Positions 15,404 to 23,064 of a stretch of 44,534 bases of DNA are shown here, piece by piece (position 1 is the first letter of the stretch; every line of letters starts with the position of its first letter). The stretch lies in the NCBI GenBank assembly GCA_947627285.1, contig CANQVL010000020.1, positions 1 through 44,534 on the forward strand, given 5' to 3'. Below the pieces are notes generated by a model. It was given only the letters and a program-made list of their open reading frames with translations, made no database searches and was not told where the DNA came from. Origin of the DNA: an uncultured Oscillospiraceae bacterium. Its GTDB lineage: Bacteria; Bacillota; Clostridia; Oscillospirales; Oscillospiraceae. Position numbers and translations under genes: made by a program.

Positions 15404-16068
15404 ACACAGTGGAGGTCAGAAATCTGAGTAAAGTTTTTGCTCAGGGCGGATATAAGGTCAAAGCGGTCGATAACGTGACCTTCGATATTGCCAAGGGCGA
15501 GATTGTATCCGTCACGGGGCAGTCGGGCTCCGGGAAGACGACCCTCCTGAACCTCATCGGCGGTATCGAGACCGCGACAGAGGGCAGCGTCTACATTGAC
15601 GGGACCGACATCTGCCGGACGGCTGAAAAGGAATTGGCAAGGCTCCGCCGTCAGAAAATCGGGTATGTATTTCAGGACTTCAACCTGATCCCCATATTGA
15701 CTGTCGAGGAAAATATTATCATGCCGCTGCTTTTGGACTCAAAAAGGGTCGATCGGGAGGAGCTTGACCGAATTACCCGCTTTTTGGGCCTTGAAAACCG
15801 GCTCACCCATCTTCCGAGCCAGCTCTCCGGCGGACAAAAACAGCGCGTGGCGATTGCGAGGGCTCTTATAAATCACCCAAGCATCATCCTTGCCGACGAG
15901 CCCACGGGAAATCTTGACCGGGCGATGGCGGATGAGATCATGCGGCTCCTGCTGGACCTGAACAGAGAGGGGATCACCGTTCTCCTTGTGACACATGAGG
16001 AGCGGTACGCGGATATGTGCCCGAGAAAGCTGGTAATTACTGACGGACATATTTCGGAATCGCGTTGA
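15400..16068 (+). CDS. ABC transporter ATP-binding protein, MacB/LolD-like
   Basis: Energises the adjacent permease. In 222 residues: Walker A GQSGSGKT (40-47), Q-loop FQDFNLIP (91-98), signature LSGGQKQR (142-149), Walker B IILADEP (162-168) followed by TGNLD, and the switch His199 in VTHE. The TGNLD form after Walker B is characteristic of the LolD/MacB/FtsE group. Start ATG at 15400 overlaps the permease stop and follows AAGGAAGGAG. An in-frame upstream extension to 15094 exists but runs through the permease gene and is rejected. No sensor kinase or response regulator lies beside it, so regulation may rest on the palindrome upstream. Confidence 0.9.
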   Translation: MNTVEVRNLSKVFAQGGYKVKAVDNVTFDIAKGEIVSVTGQSGSGKTTLLNLIGGIETATEGSVYIDGTDICRTAEKELARLRRQKIGYVFQDFNLIPILTVEENIIMPLLLDSKRVDREELDRITRFLGLENRLTHLPSQLSGGQKQRVAIARALINHPSIILADEPTGNLDRAMADEIMRLLLDLNREGITVLLVTHEERYADMCPRKLVITDGHISESR

Positions 16069-16124
16069 AATGTGCGTCCTTAGTTCCTGAAGGGGTTTAC
16101 AACATCTCGACAAACGGAAATTTG

Positions 16125-16619
16125 TCACCCGGAGAGATCAATCCAATATCTCTCCACATTTATTCCTTCATCTGGTTCATAGACAACAGCCTCAAAAGTG
16201 CCGCCGTTTTTCAAAATTGTTTTTTTGCTGCCTTCATTGCCGCTGATGCAGGTGACCAGCACTTTATCGATTCCCAACTCCCCGCATTTCGGTAATGCCA
16301 TTTTCAGCATCTGTGTTGCATACCCTTTGCGGCGTTCACTCGGAGCAACAGAATAACCGATATGGCCTCCATACTGTTTTAGGTAATCGTTGGATAAATG
16401 CCTGATTTGGATCATTCCAACGATTTTCTTATCTTCTTCCCGCACGAGCATATACTGCAAGTCACGAAAACTGCTTACATGATCGATCCAATCTTGTGGA
16501 TTTTCAAATCTTCTGAGATGTGCTGTGCCATCCATGGAATCACCGCAATCGAGAAACTCTTTTCGATACGCCCGGATTTGTTTGTCGTATTCTATTGAGG
16601 GTTCAATCAACTTCATCAT
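16125..16619 (-). CDS. GNAT-family N-acetyltransferase
   Basis: A 164-residue acetyltransferase of the GCN5 superfamily. The acetyl-CoA loop is seen in GYSVAPSERRKGYATQMLKMAL (about 94-115, R/Q-x-x-G-x-G/A pattern RRKGYA), preceded by the strands IVGMIQIRH, and followed by VTCISGNEGSKKTILKNGG. The acceptor is not predictable. The start is ambiguous: ATG at 16619 begins MMKLIEPSIEYDKQ, which looks like the family start, with AAAGG 13 bases upstream; ATG at 16640 overlaps the stop of the upstream membrane gene (ATGA) and would add seven residues. The gene is visibly richer in A and T than its neighbours, suggesting transfer. It converges with the ABC ATPase gene, 56 bases apart, with no clear terminator between. 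Confidence 0.85.
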   Translation of the reverse strand: MMKLIEPSIEYDKQIRAYRKEFLDCGDSMDGTAHLRRFENPQDWIDHVSSFRDLQYMLVREEDKKIVGMIQIRHLSNDYLKQYGGHIGYSVAPSERRKGYATQMLKMALPKCGELGIDKVLVTCISGNEGSKKTILKNGGTFEAVVYEPDEGINVERYWIDLSG

Positions 16620-16636
16620 TGTCGAATCGGGACCTT

Positions 16637-17209
16637 TCATTTGATATGGAACCTCTTCACAAGCTCCGATATGAGCCGGGATTTCAGTATTATCACGGAG
16701 GCTATGAGGAACACCGCGGCGGTGGAGGCGAGGACTATCATGGGCCAGCGGGTCTCGGAGAACACGAACATCGCGACGGCTGAGCACACCATGACGATGA
16801 CCGTCAGCGCCAGCAGGGGCATGACGTTGTGCCTCTGCTTGGAGACGTTGACAAAAAAGAGCACAGCCAGCACCATAAGCGCCCCGTAAGCCACTATGGG
16901 CACCACGAACGCCGCCCAGCCGGGGTACAGGAGACGGTCGATGAGTATGAGCAGTATCACCGTCATAACCAGGAGCTTTACCCCCTGGCTTATCAGGTTC
17001 CGCTCCACCAGCGGCGCCTTCAAAATGAGCGTCCACACCATGTACATGGACCAGAGGACTATGACGCTCCATGCCCTGCCGCCGAGAACGATGTTGACGG
17101 TCGGGCACACCACAGCCGCCGCCAGGAATACGAGTCCGAAGACGTACCGCACGTACATCATGGCGATGGACTGCTTTTTTATGTGCGGGTAAACTATCTC
17201 AAAATCCAT
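16637..17209 (-). CDS. Six-helix membrane protein, DUF6320-like
   Basis: A 190-residue protein with six hydrophobic helices (about 20-40, 46-62, 75-92, 97-118, 128-150, 155-175) and a basic C-terminus. The phrases CPTVNIVLGGRAWSVIVLWSMYMVW and RNLISQGVKLLV resemble, from memory, the membrane part of DUF6320 proteins. In that family an N-terminal zinc ribbon can occur; none is present here. It overlaps the acyltransferase gene by 11 bases and so is co-translated with it. Function unknown; the neighbour suggests a membrane partner or a product exporter for acylated compounds. The family name is tentative, the topology fairly secure. Confidence 0.65.
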   Translation of the reverse strand: MDFEIVYPHIKKQSIAMMYVRYVFGLVFLAAAVVCPTVNIVLGGRAWSVIVLWSMYMVWTLILKAPLVERNLISQGVKLLVMTVILLILIDRLLYPGWAAFVVPIVAYGALMVLAVLFFVNVSKQRHNVMPLLALTVIVMVCSAVAMFVFSETRWPMIVLASTAAVFLIASVIILKSRLISELVKRFHIK

Positions 17210-18698
17210 AAAGCTCGCTCCCCGATACCCTTATCTCCAGTCCCTCGCCCCTGAGGAGGCCCAGCAGCCGCTCCTCAAAGGACGGGTCCGCCGTGAGCTT
17301 TGCCACGGAGATCGTGGCTGTGCCGTTTGCCGTCACCATGGACACCGCGGCGCGGGAAAGCGCCACCGTTCCCAGCACAAAGTCCATCTTCCTCACGTGC
17401 CCGTCCATACCCTCGGGCAGCTCCACCACGCCCAGATTTGAAAGGGTGGTGGTGAACGCCCTGTCGCCCAAAAAGCCGTAAACCACCCGCGCCACCGGGC
17501 ATTTTATAAAGAGCGGCACCAGCCTCACGGACCTGACAAGCTTCACGGCGCCGTTCATCATCTCCTGCATCTTGTCAAAGGAGACGCCGTTTTTAAGCTG
17601 CTCCGCCACCTTGGGGATTATCTCGTCAAGGGTGGTTATCTCCTCCAGCTCCAAGTGTATGTTGGCGTAGAGGGAGAAGTTGCGCAGAGTCCTTGACTCA
17701 AAGTAGTTTCGCATATTCACCGGCACCTGGATGTGTATAGCTCCGTGCTGACGGTCCGTTGCCGCCTTGCAGGATATGAACATCATCGCCGCCACCAGCG
17801 CCGTGACTGACGCCCCGCGCGACCTCGCCGCGTCTCTGAGGGCGTCGGAGTCCATGTCAAAGTGGATCACCTGGCAGGGCTTGACCCTGGAGAGCCTGCC
17901 GCCCATCTGAAGCGCCGGCTTGTCCACGAAGCCCGAGGATTTTTTGCCGGACACGTGCTTTGAAAAGTCGTCGGCGGACTCGGAGGCGTCCGGCAGGCCG
18001 TTTACGTCCAGCACGCCCTTTTCACAGGCGACATTATGCCCCAAAAGCCGCAGGTACTCCGCCGTGAGGGTCTTTAAAAATACCGTGCCCCCGGTGCCGT
18101 CGGTGAGAATGTGGAAGAACTCACAGCTTATGCGGTTTTCGTAATAGAGCACCCGGAAGGATTTGGAGCCCGTCATGGAGACGTTTATGTCCGCGCAGGG
18201 GACGGTGGACTCCGGCTCCACGGGGAAGCGCCTTTTCGCCGCGTCGATGTAGTGCCAGAACACCCCGTTTTTGATGGTGGTGGCAAAGAAGGGGAACCGC
18301 TTTATGGTGAAGGTCAGCGCCATCTGCAAAAGCTCCGGCACAACCGGAGCGTCCAGGTACACCGACAGCCTGAACACCGCCATCTGCTTGTGGCTCATGG
18401 ACAGGGGATAGACCTTCGCCGCCGCGTCCAGCGGGAACCACCCGTCGGCGGGGCGGGAGTAAAATCCCCCAAGGTTCACAGGCGACAAAAGCTCCAGCGC
18501 CTCCTCAAGCGAAACGCCGTTTTTTTCGTACCACAAAAGGGCGTTTTCAAAATCCCGTATTATCTGCCTTTTCCACTCACCGGACAGGCGCAAATGCTGG
18601 TCCAGCACCCTGAAAAACACGCCGACACGCTCCCTGTCCCCGTCGGGAAGGGAGGAGAGCCAGCGGGAAAATTCAGTTGCGGCCTTTTTTCTGCCCAT
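17199..18698 (-). CDS. CoA-dependent acyltransferase-fold protein (alcohol acetyltransferase / condensation-like)
   Basis: A 499-residue protein of the chloramphenicol acetyltransferase / NRPS condensation fold. The active-site motif HxxxDG is seen as EFFHILTDGTGG with His196, Asp200 and Gly201. Residues 95-160 (YPLSMSHKQMAVFRLSVYL, FPFFATTIKNGVFWHY) form the N-terminal lobe and ALVAAMMFISCKAA then VPVNMRNYF (about 300-340) the second, as in alcohol acetyltransferases and wax-ester-like enzymes. It has no adenylation or carrier domain, so it is a free-standing acyltransferase. Start ATG at 18698 follows CGGAGG. A strong promoter lies at 18741-18769. Substrate unknown; the membrane partner downstream hints at a lipid or envelope alcohol. 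Confidence 0.75.
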   Translation of the reverse strand: MGRKKAATEFSRWLSSLPDGDRERVGVFFRVLDQHLRLSGEWKRQIIRDFENALLWYEKNGVSLEEALELLSPVNLGGFYSRPADGWFPLDAAAKVYPLSMSHKQMAVFRLSVYLDAPVVPELLQMALTFTIKRFPFFATTIKNGVFWHYIDAAKRRFPVEPESTVPCADINVSMTGSKSFRVLYYENRISCEFFHILTDGTGGTVFLKTLTAEYLRLLGHNVACEKGVLDVNGLPDASESADDFSKHVSGKKSSGFVDKPALQMGGRLSRVKPCQVIHFDMDSDALRDAARSRGASVTALVAAMMFISCKAATDRQHGAIHIQVPVNMRNYFESRTLRNFSLYANIHLELEEITTLDEIIPKVAEQLKNGVSFDKMQEMMNGAVKLVRSVRLVPLFIKCPVARVVYGFLGDRAFTTTLSNLGVVELPEGMDGHVRKMDFVLGTVALSRAAVSMVTANGTATISVAKLTADPSFEERLLGLLRGEGLEIRVSGSELYGF

Positions 18699-18740
18699 CC
18701 GCGCGCCTCCGAAAAAGTGATTTTGATTATTTCAGTCAGT

Positions 18741-18769
18741 ATTATACCAAATTATTCCCGCCCGCGCAA
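18741..18769 (-). promoter_or_regulatory. Promoter of the acyltransferase operon
   Basis: Minus strand: TTGCGC (18764-18769), 17 bases, TATAAT (18741-18746), about 43 bases before the start codon. Divergent from the promoter at 18826-18854. Confidence 0.7.
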
Positions 18770-18825
18770 GATATAAATATCGCGTTCTCACTTCGCCAAA
18801 TATTCTTCAAATTTACCGTCACCAC

Positions 18826-18854
18826 TTGCGAATAATCTGCCAAAGTGCTACAAT
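18826..18854 (+). promoter_or_regulatory. Promoter of the ParB-like/BMP gene
   Basis: TTGCGA (18826-18831), 17 bases, TACAAT (18849-18854), 42 bases before the start codon at 18897. Confidence 0.65.
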
Positions 18855-18896
18855 GGCGCTTGTAAACTTGAAATAATGCTTAAAAGGAGTTTTCTT

Positions 18897-20831
18897 ATGC
18901 CTGACCAGTATTACAGAGACGCCCTGAAGCTGGGGCAGAAGGAATACCGCGCCTGCATAGCCAGGGGCGTGAGCCCCGTCCTGCCGGTGCTTGACGATTT
19001 CGTCTCCGAGGAGCGCGTCAACCTGGGCGTAAAGCTGGGAGTTATCCAGATCCCCGCCGAGTTCATCGTCGGCACCAAGACCCGCGGGCGCACCACCAGC
19101 TTCGCCCGCAACTTCATGCCCCTTTTGGACGACGACACGGAATTTGCCCAGAAGTGGAAGGTCCTGTGCGACAGCCACCTGCGCGACGGCATACGCGACC
19201 CCATAAAGGTCTACGAGTACATGAACCGCTATTACGTCCAGGAGGGCAACAAGCGCGTAAGCGTTTTGAAATTCTTTGACGCCGTATCCGTCTCCGCCGA
19301 CGTCATACGCGTCCTTCCCGAACGGGGGACGGGCATTGAAAGCGACATCTATTACGAGTTCGTGGACTTCAACCGCTACACCAAGATAAACACCCTTGAG
19401 TTCTCCCGCAAGGGCAGCTACAAGCAGCTTTTGAAGCTCCTGGGCCGGGAGCCGGAGGAGTATTGGACCGAGGAGGAGCGCCGCAAGTTCTCCACCGCCT
19501 ACTACTACTTCCGCGAGGCGTATATCGACAGGGCGGGCAGGACCGACGTGCCCCCCTCCGCCGTGGGCGACGCGCTCCTGGCGTTTTTGAAGATATACTC
19601 CTACGCGGACCTGTGCGAGCAGGGCTCCATCGAGCTCAAAAAGACCGTCAGCAAGGTCTGGGAGGAGCTCGTGCTCCAGAAGGAGGAGGACAAGATCGAG
19701 CTGAAGGCGGCGCCCGTGGAGCCCAAGGGCGGCATCCTCTCCAAGGTCATCCTCACTACCTCCGGCGCCAGGGGGCTGAAGGTCGGCTTTATCCACGACA
19801 AGTCCCCGGAAAAATCCGGCTGGACCCACGGTCATGAGCTGGGCAGGCAGTACGTGCAGAGGGCATTCCCCGACAAGGTGGAGACGATCTCCTACTTCAA
19901 CGCCATGGACTCCGACCCCTCGGCGGTCATCGACCGGGCGGTGAAGGAGCTGTGCGACGTGATCTTCACCACCTCCCCGGTGCTGCTCCCCGCCTCGCTG
20001 AGGGCGGCGGTGGACAACCCGGACACCCTCATAATGAACTGCTCCATCAACAAGTCCCACCGGTACGTGCGCACCTACTACGGCCGCATGTACGAGGCGA
20101 AATTCATCATCGGCGCCGTCGCCGGCGCCCTCACCGACACAAACAAGCTGGGCTATATGTGCGACTACCCCATCTTCGGGCAGATCGCCGGCATCAACGC
20201 ATTTGCCCTGGGCGCCAGGATGGTGAACCCCAGGGCGCGGGTGGTGTTGGAGTGGTCCAGCGTCGGCGGACGCCACGCCGCCATGGACAGGCTCACGGGG
20301 CAGGGGATAAAGCTCATATCCTCCATGGACAACGCCCGCCTCTACGAGCCGGGCCAGACCCTGGGCCTCTCCTACGTGGACGGCGAGACGCAAAAGCTCA
20401 TCGCCGCGCCCATATGGAACTGGGGCGCCTACTACGAGGGGCTCATTCGCCAGGTGCTCAACGGCACCCTCCGCGCCGAGTACGAGAGCTCCAGCAAGGC
20501 GATAAACTACTACTGGGGCATGTCCGCGGGCGTTGTGGACGTGAAGGTCACCGACGAGGTGCCGGAGAGCGTCAAGCGGCTTGTGGGCTACCTGCGCCAG
20601 GGTATATCCCGCTGGATAATCGACCCCTTCATCGGCCCCATCCACATCCAGGACGGCTCCACCGTGGGCGAAAAGGACAAGCCCATCGACATGGAGGAGA
20701 TCGCCGCCATGGACTACCTGGTGGAAAACGTGGAGGGCAAAATACCGGCGTATGACGAGCTTTCTCCTACCGGCAAGGCGACTGTCGAGTCCGTTGGCGT
20801 GGACAGCGCCAGGAAGCCGGAGGACGCCTGA
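18897..20831 (+). CDS. Cytoplasmic fusion of a ParB-like segment and a BMP/PnrA-type ligand-binding domain
   Basis: A 644-residue protein with no signal peptide or lipobox. Residues about 47-135 (GVIQIPAEFIVGTKTRGR ... DPIKVYEYMNRYYVQEGNKRVSVLKFFD) have the layout of a ParB/sulfiredoxin-like fold: a strand with a substrate position, then V-x-E/D-G-N-K-R-V. A helical middle follows (170-275). Residues about 294-600 (LKVGFIHDKSPEKSGWTHGHELGRQYV, ITFY-like strands, GAVAGALTDTNKLGYMCDYPIFG) match basic membrane protein (PnrA) receptors, which normally bind nucleosides outside the cell. Start ATG at 18897 follows AAAGGAG; an ATG at 18876 lacks this. It is co-transcribed with the phosphoesterase gene (TGATG junction). 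Likely an intracellular nucleoside or similar sensor; this is inference. Confidence 0.7.
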   Translation: MPDQYYRDALKLGQKEYRACIARGVSPVLPVLDDFVSEERVNLGVKLGVIQIPAEFIVGTKTRGRTTSFARNFMPLLDDDTEFAQKWKVLCDSHLRDGIRDPIKVYEYMNRYYVQEGNKRVSVLKFFDAVSVSADVIRVLPERGTGIESDIYYEFVDFNRYTKINTLEFSRKGSYKQLLKLLGREPEEYWTEEERRKFSTAYYYFREAYIDRAGRTDVPPSAVGDALLAFLKIYSYADLCEQGSIELKKTVSKVWEELVLQKEEDKIELKAAPVEPKGGILSKVILTTSGARGLKVGFIHDKSPEKSGWTHGHELGRQYVQRAFPDKVETISYFNAMDSDPSAVIDRAVKELCDVIFTTSPVLLPASLRAAVDNPDTLIMNCSINKSHRYVRTYYGRMYEAKFIIGAVAGALTDTNKLGYMCDYPIFGQIAGINAFALGARMVNPRARVVLEWSSVGGRHAAMDRLTGQGIKLISSMDNARLYEPGQTLGLSYVDGETQKLIAAPIWNWGAYYEGLIRQVLNGTLRAEYESSSKAINYYWGMSAGVVDVKVTDEVPESVKRLVGYLRQGISRWIIDPFIGPIHIQDGSTVGEKDKPIDMEEIAAMDYLVENVEGKIPAYDELSPTGKATVESVGVDSARKPEDA

Positions 20832-21424
20832 TGCGTATTCTGACTGTCGCCGACGAGGAATCAAAGCTATATTACGATTTTTACCGCCCCGGCAGGCTTG
20901 ACGGCATCGACCTCATAATAGCCTGCGGGGACCTGAGCAAAAGCTACCTGGAATTTCTTGTGACAATGGCGCATTGTCCCCTGGTCTACGTGCGCGGCAA
21001 CCACGACGACAAGCTCATCGACACTCCCCCCGAGGGGTGCGAGTGTATCGAGGACACACTTTACACCTACAAGGGCGTGCGCATCATCGGTCTCGGCGGC
21101 TCTTACAGATACAGGAAGACCGGCGGCAATATGTACACCGAAAAGCAGATGTCCCGCCGCATCCGCCGCCTGCGCTGGAAGCTGAAAAGGGCCGGCGGCG
21201 TGGACATCGTTGTCACCCACGCGCCCATACGCGGCGTCAACGACTTCGACTCCCTCTCCCACCGTGGCTTTGAGTGCTTCCGTGAGCTTGTGGACAGGTA
21301 CAGCCCAAAGCTGTTCGTCCACGGTCACATACATATGTCCTACGGCGTAAATATCCCACAGCAAACCGACCTCAACGGCACCACCGTCGTAAACGCCTAC
21401 GACCACTGCATAGTTGATATTTAA
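20831..21424 (+). CDS. Calcineurin-like metallophosphoesterase
   Basis: A 197-residue phosphoesterase with the motifs of the YfcE/Ycf-like group: ACGD (31-34), RGNHDD (55-60), VVTHAP with His130, and VHGHIH (164-168). In motif I the usual D-x-H is here ADEES: Asp8 is present but the histidine is replaced by glutamate, so the metal site may be altered. Insertion RKTGGNMYTEKQMSRRIRRLRWKL carries many basic residues and could contact nucleic acid or a phosphorylated ligand. Start ATG at 20831 shares one base with the stop of the upstream gene. A strong bidirectional terminator follows. Substrate unknown; the upstream BMP-type domain suggests a nucleotide-related one. Confidence 0.85.
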   Translation: MRILTVADEESKLYYDFYRPGRLDGIDLIIACGDLSKSYLEFLVTMAHCPLVYVRGNHDDKLIDTPPEGCECIEDTLYTYKGVRIIGLGGSYRYRKTGGNMYTEKQMSRRIRRLRWKLKRAGGVDIVVTHAPIRGVNDFDSLSHRGFECFRELVDRYSPKLFVHGHIHMSYGVNIPQQTDLNGTTVVNAYDHCIVDI

Positions 21425-21451
21425 TTCAAAAAGGGCTTTGCCGTTCGGGGC

Positions 21452-21496
21452 GAAAAATTGTCCGTTCCCTTTTTTGGGGAACGGACAATTTTTATC
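21452..21496. terminator. Bidirectional terminator between phosphoesterase and TPM genes
   Basis: ATTGTCCGTTCCC pairs with GGGAACGGACAAT; T-run follows on the plus strand and AAAAA precedes, giving a T-run on the minus strand. It serves both convergent transcripts. Confidence 0.85.
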
Positions 21497-22460
21497 TTCT
21501 TCCTCCGAACGACCCGCCGGATCTGCCGCCGCCGGAGGGACGGGAACCGCCTGAGGGTCGTGACCCGCCGGAGCCGCCTCTTCCGCCGAAGGTGCCGCCG
21601 GAGCGCCCTCCCGAGGACCTGGGCGGTCTTGAGGACGGCCTGGGCGGGGAGCTTCTCGGGGGCCTGTACCCGCCTCCGCCGGATGGGGGAGGGGGAGGCG
21701 GCCTGCGGGGAGGCCTGGGTGCCCGATAGCTCCGATAGGGGCGCGAGGAGAACATATACCAAGGCCGGTACGGCGGCATGGGCATACCCATGCTCGTATA
21801 ATACCCCCTGTACCTCCTCCTGTCGGAGACTATCACGGTGACAATGATGATGACGAAGATCAAAATTATGAAAATATTTTTGAAAATGAACCCCAGCACA
21901 ACGCCGATTATCCCCAGCCCCGCGAGCCACCCGGTCGAGCCGGAACCGCCGGAGCCGGAGCTGTCCTGGACCTCGCCGAGCTTTACGTCAAACTCGTCCT
22001 CGAACCAGTCCGCCAGCTTATCCACAAGCTTGGTAACTGCCCTGTCGTACTTCCCGTCGTCAAAGTCGTCCCAGAAGTACCGTTCCAGGTATTTGTTTAT
22101 GTCCTCCTCGAAGAACCTGTCGGTGAGGTCACGCCCCACGGTGATGCCGCCGCGCCCCTCCTTGGGGGAGACGACCAGCAGCATACCCATGTCGGAGAGG
22201 GACCAGTCGTTGAAAAGCCCCACAGCGTACTCGTCGGCGTAAACGTCCCCGAAGTAGTCGATGAAGACCACCACTATCTGCCCTCCGCAGGCGTACTCAA
22301 GCTGTTCGTTTACCTCGATAACGTGCTCCCGGGTGTCGCGGCTCAGCGAGCCCGTCTCGTCGGTGACATAGAAGTCCGGGTCCTGCTCCAGCGCCAGAGA
22401 CGGCAGCGCCGCCGCGAGGAGAAGGGACAAAAGCATAAGAAGGCATAAGACCTTTTTCAA
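21492..22460 (-). CDS. TPM-domain (YgcG/Psb32-type) membrane protein with Arg/Gly/Pro/Ser-rich tail
   Basis: A 322-residue protein: a signal peptide (1-24), a TPM domain (about 28-160: FYVTDETGSLSRDTREHVIEVNEQLE, GGQIVVVFIDYFGD, WSLSDMGMLLVVSPKEGRGGITVGRDLTD), a serine/glycine linker, one helix (about 178-211) and a long low-complexity tail (212-322) rich in proline, arginine, glycine and serine, with repeated RPSGGS and GGRSGG units. TPM proteins are poorly understood; some have acid phosphatase activity. The start is TTG at 22460 (LKKVLCLLML-like signal), with GAGGTG ten bases upstream, since no ATG lies nearby. It is last in the xpaC-telA-lemA-TPM operon, a common pairing with LemA. Confidence 0.85.
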   Translation of the reverse strand: MKKVLCLLMLLSLLLAAALPSLALEQDPDFYVTDETGSLSRDTREHVIEVNEQLEYACGGQIVVVFIDYFGDVYADEYAVGLFNDWSLSDMGMLLVVSPKEGRGGITVGRDLTDRFFEEDINKYLERYFWDDFDDGKYDRAVTKLVDKLADWFEDEFDVKLGEVQDSSGSGGSGSTGWLAGLGIIGVVLGFIFKNIFIILIFVIIIVTVIVSDRRRYRGYYTSMGMPMPPYRPWYMFSSRPYRSYRAPRPPRRPPPPPPSGGGGYRPPRSSPPRPSSRPPRSSGGRSGGTFGGRGGSGGSRPSGGSRPSGGGRSGGSFGGRR

Positions 22461-22470
22461 ACGTCACACC

Positions 22471-23064
22471 TCACTGAAATGTCCTGGGCGGGTCCACGCC
22501 CATAAGGGAGCCGATGAGCTTCGCGGGGAACCGGTCGTAGGTATCGCGGGTGAATTCCTCCGCCGCCTCGTTGTAGCCGGAGTGGGGGATCGCGCCCTGG
22601 GCGTTTGCGAACTGGTTGGAGTACATCTCCAGGTCCGCCGCGTCCTGCTCCGAGAGCTGGAGCGACATGAGCGCGTCCCTCAAAGCGCCGAAGGAGGACG
22701 CCACCAGCGCGTTTGCGGAGGAATACTCGGATATGTCCCGCCCCTCCATAACGTCGTTGAGAACGGATTTGTCCACCCTCAGCTCGCCCGTGGCTTCGCC
22801 GGCGGCCTCGTATTTGTCACCAAGGGATATGAGCCCCGTGGCGGCGTTCTCCGCGTCGCCGATGTACTCGGCGACGGCCCCGCGCCCGTCAACGCCCGTG
22901 AAGAATTTGTTCTCCACCCGGTCCACCGCCCGGCCCAGGCTGAGCCTGCCGCCGATGGGGGTGAATACCAGTATGACAAAGACCAGCACGCCCGCCGCGA
23001 ACCTGCGGTCGGCAAGCACGGCGCGGCTGCCGTCCTCTGATTTTTTCGCTTTCGCGGCGCTCAT
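22471..23064 (-). CDS. LemA-family membrane protein
   Basis: A 197-residue protein with one N-terminal helix (about 24-42) and a long helical extracytoplasmic domain. The C-terminal YNEAAEEFTRDTYDRFPAKLIGSLMGV matches the LemA hallmark (YNxxVxxFNxxxxxFPxxLIAxxxGF). Function of LemA is unknown; it repeatedly occurs next to TPM-domain proteins, as here. The N-terminus differs from classical LemA, which starts directly with a helix and GIYN motif, so it is a divergent member. Start ATG at 23064 overlaps the telA stop by four bases. Confidence 0.8.
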   Translation of the reverse strand: MSAAKAKKSEDGSRAVLADRRFAAGVLVFVILVFTPIGGRLSLGRAVDRVENKFFTGVDGRGAVAEYIGDAENAATGLISLGDKYEAAGEATGELRVDKSVLNDVMEGRDISEYSSANALVASSFGALRDALMSLQLSEQDAADLEMYSNQFANAQGAIPHSGYNEAAEEFTRDTYDRFPAKLIGSLMGVDPPRTFQ

